Notes under the pieces: model-generated
What the model was told of the DNA's origin: nothing
What the model saw: only the letters and a program-made list of their open reading frames with translations
Databases searched by the model: none
Position numbers and translations under genes: made by a program
Assembly: GCA_026985515.1 (NCBI GenBank)
Contig: JALSQH010000222.1
Coordinates: forward strand, 1-27,126
Reading direction: 5' to 3'
DNA: 27,126 nucleotides
From: a bacterium
GTDB taxonomy: Bacteria > JALSQH01
Shown here: piece after piece, positions 15,918 through 23,039 of the stretch
Position numbering within the stretch: the stretch's first letter is position 1
Layout of the letters: each line of letters begins with the position of its first letter

Positions 15918-16249
15918 AGGAGTTTTTGAAAGTTGAGGGTGTAATTGTAGCCGCCCTTGTGAGTTTTGATGGTTTTCTTATTGATGGAGTTGGTCCTCAG
16001 GGAGTTGATCTGGAGGATATGGCAGTTGCTGCATCCACCGGATATGGGCTTGGAAAGAGGCTTGGCGAGAATATTCAGGGGGGAGACATTAAGCAGATAA
16101 TGCTGGAGTATGAGAAGAGATCAGTTATTGTTGCCAAGGTACCTTTTGTTGATGTTATTCTTTTCCTTGTAAGTGAGGAGGGTGCGAATCTTGGAGCCAT
16201 CAGATACAGCATAAAGAAACATGCAGGAGAATTGAGTAAGGTACTTTAA
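15893..16249 (+). CDS. Roadblock/LC7 (MglB-like) domain protein
   Basis: Predicted 118-residue single-domain roadblock/LC7 protein. The family fold is visible as LKVEGVIVAALVSFDGFLIDG, a central helix, a strand (SVIVAKVPFVDVILFLV), and a C-terminal helix ending in KKHAGELSKVL. (The first motif may be read as VEGVIVAALVSFDGF.) Roadblock proteins dimerise and often regulate small Ras-like GTPases such as MglA. No GTPase gene is adjacent. ATG 15893 follows AAAGGAGGTG by four bases, a very strong signal; the frame extends upstream to 15863 but that part covers the sigma-54 promoter. It is the first gene of the sigma-54-driven cassette. Confidence 0.88.
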   Translation: MEETRNILKEFLKVEGVIVAALVSFDGFLIDGVGPQGVDLEDMAVAASTGYGLGKRLGENIQGGDIKQIMLEYEKRSVIVAKVPFVDVILFLVSEEGANLGAIRYSIKKHAGELSKVL

Positions 16250-16270
16250 ATTTTAATCAGGAGGTAAAAG

Positions 16271-16777
16271 ATGGCTTTTGAAGATGTCGTCATAGAAAGA
16301 AATCTGAATAAATGGAATGTACTTGTTGCTTCTTTGATCGCAGGTTTTGATAAACTTGGGGTTCTCAGTCAGGCAGTTGTAAATAAAGATATGGAAGTTG
16401 TGGCTGACAAACTGGCACGATTTTTTAAAGTAAAGGGAAATGTGCCACAGGTTGATTCTTCATCATCGTTTGAAGAAAACATGAAGAGGATTATTGAATT
16501 CATAGATAGAGAGCTTGAACTTGCAGGTGAGAGTTCCGTTACATTGGAAGGGGAAAATGTAACGTTTGAGGTTGTGGGTAATACCTGCCATTTCTGTCCA
16601 AAAGGGGTTGGAGAGGCTGAATTACCTGGTACAGCGTGTCCATATCCATCTCTTTTGATGAATTTTGCGAATAAATTTCTGCCGGAAGATCAGCAGGTGG
16701 AGGTGGTACTTCAGGACAGAAACTATTTGAAAAAAGAAGGTGGAAAGTGTAGAATAATTTTCAGAAGGAAAAGCTAA
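16271..16777 (+). CDS. Four-cysteine protein, possibly V4R-like
   Basis: Predicted 168-residue soluble protein that I do not recognise with certainty. The N-terminal half is helical (WNVLVASLIAGFDKLGVLSQ; then a linker rich in Ser). The C-terminal half holds C106-x2-C109 (TCHFCPKG), C123 (GTACPYP) and C160 near the end, a pattern that could bind zinc or an iron-sulphur cluster. The arrangement of a Cys pair, a 'C-P-Y-P' helix start and beta strands recalls V4R (vinyl-4-reductase) small-ligand-binding domains, but this is a guess. It has a good RBS (AGGAGGTAAAAG before ATG 16271) and lies 21 bases after the roadblock gene and 15 before the response regulator, so the three are cotranscribed. 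Confidence 0.8.
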   Translation: MAFEDVVIERNLNKWNVLVASLIAGFDKLGVLSQAVVNKDMEVVADKLARFFKVKGNVPQVDSSSSFEENMKRIIEFIDRELELAGESSVTLEGENVTFEVVGNTCHFCPKGVGEAELPGTACPYPSLLMNFANKFLPEDQQVEVVLQDRNYLKKEGGKCRIIFRRKS

Positions 16778-16792
16778 AAGGGGCAGAAACAG

Positions 16793-17866
16793 ATGTCAGG
16801 AAAGAGGGTTCTCGTTGTGGATGATGAAGAGGATATACTTGTACCCACAACAAATTTTTTGAAGAAGAAATTGAAAAATACAGAGGTTCTGTCAGCCTTT
16901 GATGGTGAAGAGGCTTTAAAAATTGTAAGTGAAAGACCTGCGGATGTTGTTGTTACAGATATAAGAATGCCCAAGCTTGATGGACTGGAGTTTATGGTAA
17001 GGGCAAAACAGAAAAATCCTTCTACAAGATTCATAGTTATGACTGCCTATGGTTCACCCTCAGTGAGAGAAAAGGCAACCCGGCTTGGGGCGGTACACTA
17101 CATTGAAAAGCCCTTTGAACTGGACGACCTCTACGAAAAAGTAAAGCAACTTCTTGAATTTGGAGATGGTTTCCAGGGAAGTGTAGCTCAGCTTGAGTTA
17201 ACAGATATTGTTCAGGTTGTATGTCTTGGTAAAAAGTCAGTGACAATAGAGGTAAAAAGCGGTGTTAATACGGGATATATTTATGTACTGGATGGGGACA
17301 TAATCAATGCAAAAACGGGCAATCTGGAGGGTGAAGAAGCTTTTTATGAAATAGTCTCCTGGAGTTCAGGGGAATTCCGTTTCCTTCCACCAGAGGAAGA
17401 TGTGGAAAAGAGGATTGATATGAGATGGGAAAATCTTCTCATGGAGGCAATGAGAATAATAGATGAGAGGAGGAGAGAAAGGGAAAAATCAGAGGAAGCG
17501 GAGTTTGAGATTGATTTTAACACCTTTTTTGCCCGGTTGAAGGAGAGGGTTGATGGTGTTGTTTCTTCCGGGATTATTGATCTCTCCTCCGGTAAGTTAA
17601 TAGCAGAGGATGAGGTAAGTGTAGAGGATAAACTGGATGAGAAAGTTGAGCGATACGCAGAGTTCCTGCTTTTCACCAAAAATTTGATAGATGAACTGGA
17701 AAAAAGTGACCTCAGGGAAATATTTCTGGTTCTTGAGAAAGTGGCAATAGCCTTTTATAAAATAGGCGAGCGTTTTGTATGGGGGATTAAGATAGAAGAT
17801 AAGGACAATCTGGGGAAGCTCAAAATTGTGGTGGAGAAGATTCTGAGGGAGGCTGGAAAAGAATGA
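16793..17866 (+). CDS. Response regulator: receiver, PATAN (DUF4388) and roadblock-like domains
   Basis: Predicted 357-residue cytoplasmic regulator without a DNA-binding domain. The receiver (about 1-120) has acidic residues Asp10-Asp11, phospho-acceptor Asp56 (VVVTDIRMP), Thr84 (MTAYG) and Lys106 (EKPF), all intact. A PATAN/DUF4388 domain (about 128-205) follows, with VAQLELTDIVQVVCLGKKS and GYIYVLDGDIINA. After an acidic linker, residues about 246-355 look like a diverged roadblock domain (RVDGVVSSGIIDLSSGKLIAED). The output is therefore probably protein-protein contact, perhaps with the single roadblock protein of the same cassette. The PAS-PAS kinase just upstream is a natural phosphodonor candidate. 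The RBS is AAGGGG before ATG 16793. Confidence 0.9.
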   Translation: MSGKRVLVVDDEEDILVPTTNFLKKKLKNTEVLSAFDGEEALKIVSERPADVVVTDIRMPKLDGLEFMVRAKQKNPSTRFIVMTAYGSPSVREKATRLGAVHYIEKPFELDDLYEKVKQLLEFGDGFQGSVAQLELTDIVQVVCLGKKSVTIEVKSGVNTGYIYVLDGDIINAKTGNLEGEEAFYEIVSWSSGEFRFLPPEEDVEKRIDMRWENLLMEAMRIIDERRREREKSEEAEFEIDFNTFFARLKERVDGVVSSGIIDLSSGKLIAEDEVSVEDKLDEKVERYAEFLLFTKNLIDELEKSDLREIFLVLEKVAIAFYKIGERFVWGIKIEDKDNLGKLKIVVEKILREAGKE

Positions 17867-18037
17867 TTATTCTTCGTCAGAATCTTCAGTTGAGAAAGGT
17901 GAATTGCTACCTGCAGGTTTGTTCATTTTCCCCCTTTTTTCGACCTTCTGTCCCTCCGTTAAGCGTGACTCCGTGGTAGGAGCGGGCCCGCCCAGTTTGT
18001 ATTGCTTACTCTTTTTATCGATTATTATTCCCGGCAT
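17867..18037 (-). CDS. Candidate 56-residue acidic-tailed small protein
   Basis: A 57-codon frame on the minus strand runs from ATG 18037 to TAA 17867-17869, whose stop codon abuts the stop of the response regulator with no base between. The product starts MPGIIIDKKSKQYKLGG, is strongly hydrophilic, and ends in FSTEDSDEE. No homologue is recognised. In favour: protein-like composition, exact fit into the gap, and a plausible promoter (TTGAGA at 18096-18091, 17 bases, GATAAA at 18073-18068). Against: no Shine-Dalgarno sequence before the ATG, an in-frame stop just upstream, and a CGC arginine codon unlike the AGA/AGG of its neighbours. The local G/C-rich palindrome at 17982-17991 lies inside it and could instead belong to an RNA. 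Confidence 0.4.
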   Translation of the reverse strand: MPGIIIDKKSKQYKLGGPAPTTESRLTEGQKVEKRGKMNKPAGSNSPFSTEDSDEE

Positions 18038-18080
18038 CTGCAAGTCTCAGGCATGTTTGTCTGATTGTTTATCTTTTTCC

Positions 18081-18109
18081 TTGTCTCGTTTCTCAAAATG
18101 AAATATACT
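18081..18109 (+). promoter_or_regulatory. Sigma-70-like promoter of the PEBP gene
   Basis: TTGTCT (18081-18086), a 17-base spacer and TATACT (18104-18109) make a good vegetative promoter. The predicted start is near 18116, giving a short leader that holds GGAGGG (18121-18126) before ATG 18135. It overlaps a weaker leftward promoter candidate for the small minus-strand frame. Confidence 0.7.
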
Positions 18110-18134
18110 TATTCGTGAAAGGAGGGTGGAAAAG

Positions 18135-18665
18135 ATGAGGGTAACAATTTCACTGGTCCTTGCACTTTTAATTCCCGAATTAATTTTTGCAGGGGGGAAG
18201 AAGATGGAGATAAGGAGCAGTGTATTTAAGAATGGAGGTACCATTCCTGTGAAGTACACCTGTGACGGTGACGATGTGTCTCCACCCCTTTCCTGGAGTG
18301 GAGTTCCATCAGGAACTAAAAGTTTTGTGCTGATTATGGATGACCCTGATGCCCCCATGGGTACCTGGGTTCATTGGGTAATTTACAACATTCCCGCATC
18401 GGTTACATCTCTTCCAGAGGCTGTTCCACCTGATAAAAAGTTAAAGGATGGCACCCTTCAGGGTAAAAATAGCTGGGGCAGGATCGGGTATGGTGGTCCC
18501 TGTCCTCCTCCACCCACAGGAGCACATCGTTACTTTTTCAAACTCTATGCTCTGGATGCGGTGCTGAAAGCTGGTGCCGGTCTAAGTAAAGATGAGGTGC
18601 TGAGATTAATTGAGGGTCATATTCTCGCCACAGCGGAATTGATGGGAAAGTACTCAAGAAGGTAA
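18135..18665 (+). CDS. Secreted PEBP-family (YbhB/YbcL, Raf-kinase-inhibitor-like) protein
   Basis: Predicted 176-residue protein with a Sec signal peptide (MRVTISLVLALLIPELIFAG, then GKK). The rest is a phosphatidylethanolamine-binding-protein-like domain of bacterial YbhB/YbcL type. It has MDDPDAPMGTWVHWVIYNIP (the DPDxP and HW ligand-site residues) and a second motif, GGPCPPPPTGAHRYFF. (First motif in short: DDPDAPMGTWVHW.) The physiological ligand of bacterial members is not settled. ATG 18135 sits eight bases after GGAGGG; GTG 18126 would overlap that RBS and add nothing to the signal peptide. It appears to be a single-gene unit with its own promoter. Confidence 0.92.
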   Translation: MRVTISLVLALLIPELIFAGGKKMEIRSSVFKNGGTIPVKYTCDGDDVSPPLSWSGVPSGTKSFVLIMDDPDAPMGTWVHWVIYNIPASVTSLPEAVPPDKKLKDGTLQGKNSWGRIGYGGPCPPPPTGAHRYFFKLYALDAVLKAGAGLSKDEVLRLIEGHILATAELMGKYSRR

Positions 18666-18666
18666 C

Positions 18667-18694
18667 TTGCTCTCCTTTTCAAAAACTGTATATT
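18667..18694 (+). promoter_or_regulatory. Possible promoter for the aromatic operon
   Basis: TTGCTC (18667-18672), a 16-base spacer and TATATT (18689-18694) start two bases after the PEBP stop codon. The -35 is weak. If used, transcription would begin near 18701, inside the left arm of the hairpin described next, so the hairpin could form only on read-through transcripts from the PEBP promoter or from a start a little further upstream. Confidence 0.35.
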
Positions 18695-18737
18695 TTACTT
18701 AAGTACGACTTTGTGGAGGATTCTTCACTTAAGTGAA
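18694..18737 (+). promoter_or_regulatory. Hairpin around the RBS and start codon of pheA
   Basis: The palindrome ACTTAAGT occurs twice, at 18697-18704 and 18727-18734. In RNA the two copies, extended by three pairs (TTT with GAA, one wobble), give an 11-base-pair stem (18694-18704 with 18727-18737). GGAGGA (18715-18720) lies in the 22-base loop and the GTG start (18733-18735) is inside the stem. The RBS is 12 bases from the GTG, unusually far. Together this suggests translational control; alternatively the paired palindromes are a protein operator. Confidence 0.5.
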
Positions 18738-19827
18738 CAGAAGCAAACTGGATTCCCTAAGAAAGAAAATCAACGGCATTGATGAACAGCTGTTAAAACT
18801 CCTCAGGGAGAGGCTTTCTTTAGCCAGAGAAATAGGGAATCTTAAAAAGGAAGCGGGACTTCCACTCTTTGACCCTGCTCGTGAATCTGAAGTTATAAAG
18901 AGAATTCTTGAGATGAATCAGGGTTTCTTCCCTGAAAAGAGTCTTGAGTATATTTTCAGGGAAATAATTGCTGCATGCAGGGGATCAGAGGAGAAAGTTA
19001 AGGTTTCCTTTCTGGGACCTCCCGGGACCTTCACACACATAGCTGGTATCCGTTTTTTTGGAAATGAAGCCAACTTCATTCCCAGGGAAGACATAGGAGA
19101 AATTTTTGAAGATGTTTCAAAGGGGAGAAGTGATTTTGGAATTGTTCCTGTGGAAAATTCTCTTCAGGGTACTGTGACTTATGTGCTTGATCTCTTTCTG
19201 GATTTTACTCTAAAAATCTACGGTGAGATTTATCTTCAGGTTGAACATAATCTATACGCTCTGGAGGAGGATCTTTCCAGTATAAAGGTACTGTATTCTC
19301 ATCCTCAGGCCATTGCACAGTGCAGAGAGTGGATTAAAAGGAATCTTCCCGGTGTAAAAATAGTGGAAACCTTCAGTACTGCTGAAGCAGCAGCCAAGGC
19401 TGCTGAAAATAAGAATTCAGCTGCCATATGTACAGATTGGGCAGGTACCATCTACGGATTGAAACTTATTGAAAAGGGAATACAGGACAACCCTGTTAAT
19501 ACCACCAGATTTTTTATAATCTCCCGGGAAGAATCTCCCTATCAGGAAGGAATCAGGTATAAAACTTCAATAAACATGGTTCTGAAGGATGAACCCGGCT
19601 CTCTCTTTGATGCCCTTTCTCCCTTTGCACTTTACAAGGTCAACATGACAAAAATTGAGTCAAGACCTCTGAGAGGCAAGGAGTGGGAGTATGTCTTCTT
19701 CATAGATATGGAGGGTCACTACAGGGAGGAAAGAGTTGCCAGAACAATTGAAGATGTAAAAAAGCATACCATTTCCCTTGAGATTCTTGGATCATATCCA
19801 TCTGGCATGGAGGTAAAAAATGCCTAA
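18733..19827 (+). CDS. pheA: Bifunctional chorismate mutase / prephenate dehydratase
   Basis: Predicted 364-residue enzyme converting chorismate to prephenate and then to phenylpyruvate. The N-terminal AroQ-type chorismate mutase (about 1-85) has LRKKINGIDEQLLKLLRERL. The dehydratase domain (about 92-275) has VSFLGPPGTFTH, FGIVPVENSLQGTV and the TRF motif NTTRFFII. A C-terminal ACT domain (about 280-358) has GSLFDALSPFA and ESRPL, the motif that binds phenylalanine for feedback inhibition. The start is GTG 18733; an in-frame stop lies immediately upstream. It is the first gene of a run in which neighbours overlap; its last eight bases overlap the aminotransferase gene. Confidence 0.95.
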   Translation: MNRSKLDSLRKKINGIDEQLLKLLRERLSLAREIGNLKKEAGLPLFDPARESEVIKRILEMNQGFFPEKSLEYIFREIIAACRGSEEKVKVSFLGPPGTFTHIAGIRFFGNEANFIPREDIGEIFEDVSKGRSDFGIVPVENSLQGTVTYVLDLFLDFTLKIYGEIYLQVEHNLYALEEDLSSIKVLYSHPQAIAQCREWIKRNLPGVKIVETFSTAEAAAKAAENKNSAAICTDWAGTIYGLKLIEKGIQDNPVNTTRFFIISREESPYQEGIRYKTSINMVLKDEPGSLFDALSPFALYKVNMTKIESRPLRGKEWEYVFFIDMEGHYREERVARTIEDVKKHTISLEILGSYPSGMEVKNA

Positions 19828-20914
19828 AGTACCTGTACCTGAACATATCAAAAGCCTTGTCCCTTATCCTCCTGGAAAACCTATTGAGGAGCTAAAGAGG
19901 GAAATAGGAGTTGAAAAAATAATAAAACTTGCATCAAATGAAAATCCAGTTGGTCCCTCCCCGAAAGCACTTGAGGCAATGAGGAAGGCCATTGAAAGAG
20001 TTAACAGATATCCTGACGGAAGTGCCTATTATCTAAAAAAGAAGTTAAGTGAGAAGCTGGGGATTGAACCTGAACAGATTATTCTTGGCAATGGTTCAAA
20101 TGAGATAATTGAACTTGTGTTTCGTACTTTCTACCAGCCCGGTGACAACATTGTTTCTGCGGAGATCACATTTGCCGTTTACCCCATAATAGCTCACGCC
20201 ATGGGTGCTGAGTACAGGGCTGCTCCCATGAAAAATCTTAAATATGATCTGGATGAAATGCTCCATTTCATTGATGAGAAAACCAGGATTGTTTTTATTT
20301 CCAATCCGAATAATCCCACCGGGACATATGTCACCACCAGAGAATTTGAAAATTTCATGGAAAAGGTACCAGATTCCACACTGGTGGTTCTGGATGAGGC
20401 GTACTTTGAATTTGTGGACAGGGATGACTATCCCAATGGTTTAAATTACATTGAAAAATTTCCCAATCTTATTGTTATGAGAACCTTTTCCAAAATATAC
20501 GGCCTTGCAGGGTTGCGAATAGGATATGGGATTGGAAATAGCGAAATAATTGATTACCTCAACAGAGTCAGACAGCCCTTCAATGTTAATCTTGTGGCTC
20601 AGGAGGCTGCACTTGCAGCCCTTGATGATGATGAGTTTGTAGATAAGGTAAGAAATCTCACCCATTCAGGGTTAAAGTGGCTCTATTCCAGGGTGGAGAG
20701 GCTCGGGCTTGAGTATATTCCATCTGTCACAAATTTCTTTCTGATAAAGGTCGGGAAAGGTAAGGAAGTCTTTGAAGCTCTTCTGCGAAAGGGAGTTATT
20801 GTAAGGCCAATGGATGGTTACCATCTGCCTGAGTATATACGTGTGAATGTCGGTACAGAGGAGGAAAACAGAATATTTATTGAATCCCTCGAAGAGGTTC
20901 TTTCTCAGCTATGA
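19820..20914 (+). CDS. HisC-like PLP aminotransferase, probably acting on aromatic substrates
   Basis: Predicted 364-residue fold-type-I aminotransferase of the histidinol-phosphate aminotransferase branch. Markers are KLASNENPVGPSP, GNGSNEIIEL, FISNPNNPTGT, VLDEAYFEF, the PLP lysine in TFSKIYGLAGLRIGY, and a C-terminal Arg region (GYHLPEYIRVNVG). By sequence alone it would be called hisC. Its place between pheA and tyrA in the aromatic operon argues for transamination of phenylpyruvate, hydroxyphenylpyruvate or prephenate; HisC paralogues with that activity are known. Both activities may be combined. It starts at ATG 19820 with GGAGG upstream and overlaps tyrA as ATGA. Confidence 0.9.
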   Translation: MPKVPVPEHIKSLVPYPPGKPIEELKREIGVEKIIKLASNENPVGPSPKALEAMRKAIERVNRYPDGSAYYLKKKLSEKLGIEPEQIILGNGSNEIIELVFRTFYQPGDNIVSAEITFAVYPIIAHAMGAEYRAAPMKNLKYDLDEMLHFIDEKTRIVFISNPNNPTGTYVTTREFENFMEKVPDSTLVVLDEAYFEFVDRDDYPNGLNYIEKFPNLIVMRTFSKIYGLAGLRIGYGIGNSEIIDYLNRVRQPFNVNLVAQEAALAALDDDEFVDKVRNLTHSGLKWLYSRVERLGLEYIPSVTNFFLIKVGKGKEVFEALLRKGVIVRPMDGYHLPEYIRVNVGTEEENRIFIESLEEVLSQL

Positions 20915-21753
20915 ATGTGGGAATAATAGGTCTCGGTTTGATCGGGGGCTCTCTTGGTCTTGCCCTTAAGCAGAGAGGATGGGAAGGCGAGATAAAAGGT
21001 TATGATGCGAAGGAAGTACATGGGAAAAAAGCCCTTGAACTGGGAATAATTGATAATCTTGCCGGATCTCTGGAAGAACTGGTTGAAGGGGCAGATATCG
21101 TTGTTGTGGCGGTCCCTGTAAGGGCAATTCCTGATCTTATAGTAAGAGTAAGTTCCATTTCCAGAGAAGTGATCATTACGGATGTTGGCAGTGTAAAAAG
21201 TTACATTCTGAAGGAAATCCAGAAGAGGGTGGGAAACCGGTACATAAAATATGTTCCCGGTCATCCCATAGCCGGCACAGAAAAATCTGGTCCCGGGGCC
21301 GCAGAGGCTGATCTATTTGAGGGTAAAAGGGTTGTACTGTGTCAGAGGGGATTCAGAGAAGTAGAGGAAATGTGGGAGACAGCAGGGGCGATTGTGGAGT
21401 ATCTTGATCCGGAAACTCATGATAAAATCTTTGCTGCAGTCAGTCACTTACCACATTTCGTTGCTTATTCTCTTGTTGAAGCCATTGTTATGATGGAAGA
21501 GGAAAAAGATGCTTTCTTCAGATTTGTGGCTTCAGGATTCAGGGATTTCACAAGGATTGCTTCCAGTGACCCAGTGATGTGGAGGGATATTTTCCTGACC
21601 AATAAAAAGGCTATTCTCCAGAGCCTCATTTTTTTCAGAAACGCTCTGGATAAGCTGGAATCCCTCATCGTAATGGAGGATGAGGAAAAACTGGAGGAAC
21701 TCCTCAGAGACATAAAAGAAGTTAGAGACAGGGTGATTAAAGGAATAAAATGA
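20911..21753 (+). CDS. tyrA: Prephenate (or arogenate) dehydrogenase
   Basis: Predicted 280-residue NAD(P)-dependent dehydrogenase of tyrosine biosynthesis. The Rossmann motif GLGLIGGSLG is at the N-terminus. The catalytic histidine region GHPIAGTEKSGPGAA and a second motif, AAVSHLPHFVAYSL, are intact. The C-terminal part is all-helical, as in the family, and no ACT domain is fused, so feedback control by tyrosine through such a domain is not expected. Whether prephenate or arogenate is preferred cannot be read from the sequence. Four-base ATGA overlaps join it to both neighbours. Confidence 0.94.
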   Translation: MNVGIIGLGLIGGSLGLALKQRGWEGEIKGYDAKEVHGKKALELGIIDNLAGSLEELVEGADIVVVAVPVRAIPDLIVRVSSISREVIITDVGSVKSYILKEIQKRVGNRYIKYVPGHPIAGTEKSGPGAAEADLFEGKRVVLCQRGFREVEEMWETAGAIVEYLDPETHDKIFAAVSHLPHFVAYSLVEAIVMMEEEKDAFFRFVASGFRDFTRIASSDPVMWRDIFLTNKKAILQSLIFFRNALDKLESLIVMEDEEKLEELLRDIKEVRDRVIKGIK

Positions 21754-23039
21754 CGGTGCAGAAATTTACATATCGTGGTTCTCCAAAAGGAGAAGTTTTT
21801 CTTCCAGGGGATAAATCTATTTCACACAGGGCGATCATCATTGGCGGTGTATCCGATGGTAAGCTCCGCATAAAAAACTTTTCATGGGGGAAGGATAATC
21901 TTTCTACCTGGAAAGCAATGGAAAATCTGGGAGTGAAAATATGGAGTGAGGGGGAAGAAGTGATTGTTGAGGGAAGGGGTCTTGATGGACTGAGTGAACC
22001 CTCGGATGTGCTTGACGCGGGGAATTCTGGAACCACAATCAGACTTCTCACAGGATTGCTCAGTGCCCAGGAGTTTTACTCAGTTATAACTGGAGACAGG
22101 TTTCTCAGAAAAAGACCCATGGGGCGCGTTGTTAATCCTCTCCGGAAAAGGGGTGCGTCAATATGGGGAAGAAAAGGAGGGGAACTGGCTCCTTTGAGCA
22201 TCCTCGGAAGGAAACTTGGTGAGTTTACTTTTTTTATGGATGTTCCTTCTGCTCAGGTAAAATCTGCCATTTTGCTATCGGGGCTTAATGCCACTGGACC
22301 CACAAAAGTTGTTGAGAGAGCTCCCACCAGGGACCACACTGAGAGGATGCTAAAATACTTCGGTGCTGACATAAAATTCCGTTACCCTGAAGTACTTCTT
22401 AGCCCGGGAAAGGAATTGAGACCGGTGGATTTAACTATCCCGGGTGACCTTTCATCTGCAGCCTTCTTTATCGTACTTGCTTTGATTCTGGAGGATTCTG
22501 AAATCGTAATAAGGGATGTTCTTCTCAATCCCACCAGGACAGGCATTATTGAAGTCTTGAGGAAGATGGGAGCAAATATAGAAGTAATTAATTACTCAGA
22601 GGAGTGGGAACCAAGGGGTGATCTCATAGTCAGGAGCAGCAGGTTAAAGAATATCATCATAGAGGGAGAAGATGTGGTTAAATCCATTGATGAGATTCCC
22701 GTGATTGCAGTGGCAGGAGTCTTTGGTAAGGGAAAGCTTGTGGTCAGAGATGCAGGGGAGTTGAGGGTAAAGGAAACTGACAGAATCAGAGCAATTGTTG
22801 AAAATATGAAGAAATTCGGTGTTGAAGTTGAGGAGTTTAATGATGGTTTTTCAATTCAGGGTGGAACCCTATCTCCACCGCGTGAAGTTGAAGTTGATCC
22901 CATGGGGGATCATAGAATAGCAATGGCTTTTGCAATAATGGGTCACGCTCTCAGAGACAGTGTGGTGACAATAAAGGATTTTGAAGTTGTGGATATTTCA
23001 TTCCCATCTTTCAGGGAGAAACTTGATGGACTCTTTTAA
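21750..23039 (+). CDS. aroA: 3-phosphoshikimate 1-carboxyvinyltransferase (EPSP synthase)
   Basis: Predicted 429-residue enzyme of the shikimate pathway that joins shikimate-3-phosphate and phosphoenolpyruvate. Motifs are LPGDKSISHRA (PEP and S3P binding Lys/Ser/Arg), LDAGNSGTTIRLLTG, RPMGRVVNPLRKRGA, SAQVKSAILLSGL, the catalytic Asp in SIDEIPVIAV, KETDRIRAI and DHRIAMAFAIMGHAL. NSGTT with Ala before the Gly (DAGNSGTT) is the normal sensitive or insensitive background; I cannot assign a class with confidence. It feeds chorismate to the first gene of the operon. The ATG overlaps the tyrA stop by four bases. Confidence 0.96.
   Translation: MTVQKFTYRGSPKGEVFLPGDKSISHRAIIIGGVSDGKLRIKNFSWGKDNLSTWKAMENLGVKIWSEGEEVIVEGRGLDGLSEPSDVLDAGNSGTTIRLLTGLLSAQEFYSVITGDRFLRKRPMGRVVNPLRKRGASIWGRKGGELAPLSILGRKLGEFTFFMDVPSAQVKSAILLSGLNATGPTKVVERAPTRDHTERMLKYFGADIKFRYPEVLLSPGKELRPVDLTIPGDLSSAAFFIVLALILEDSEIVIRDVLLNPTRTGIIEVLRKMGANIEVINYSEEWEPRGDLIVRSSRLKNIIIEGEDVVKSIDEIPVIAVAGVFGKGKLVVRDAGELRVKETDRIRAIVENMKKFGVEVEEFNDGFSIQGGTLSPPREVEVDPMGDHRIAMAFAIMGHALRDSVVTIKDFEVVDISFPSFREKLDGLF

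Noticed and set aside
17982-17991. Palindrome GCGGGCCCGC as a terminator for the response-regulator operon
   Set aside because: The stem has no loop and no T-run after it; it falls inside the small minus-strand frame.
17904-18101. Plus-strand 65-codon hydrophobic frame after the response regulator
   Set aside because: It has no RBS and crosses the PEBP promoter; the minus-strand frame in the same place has better composition.
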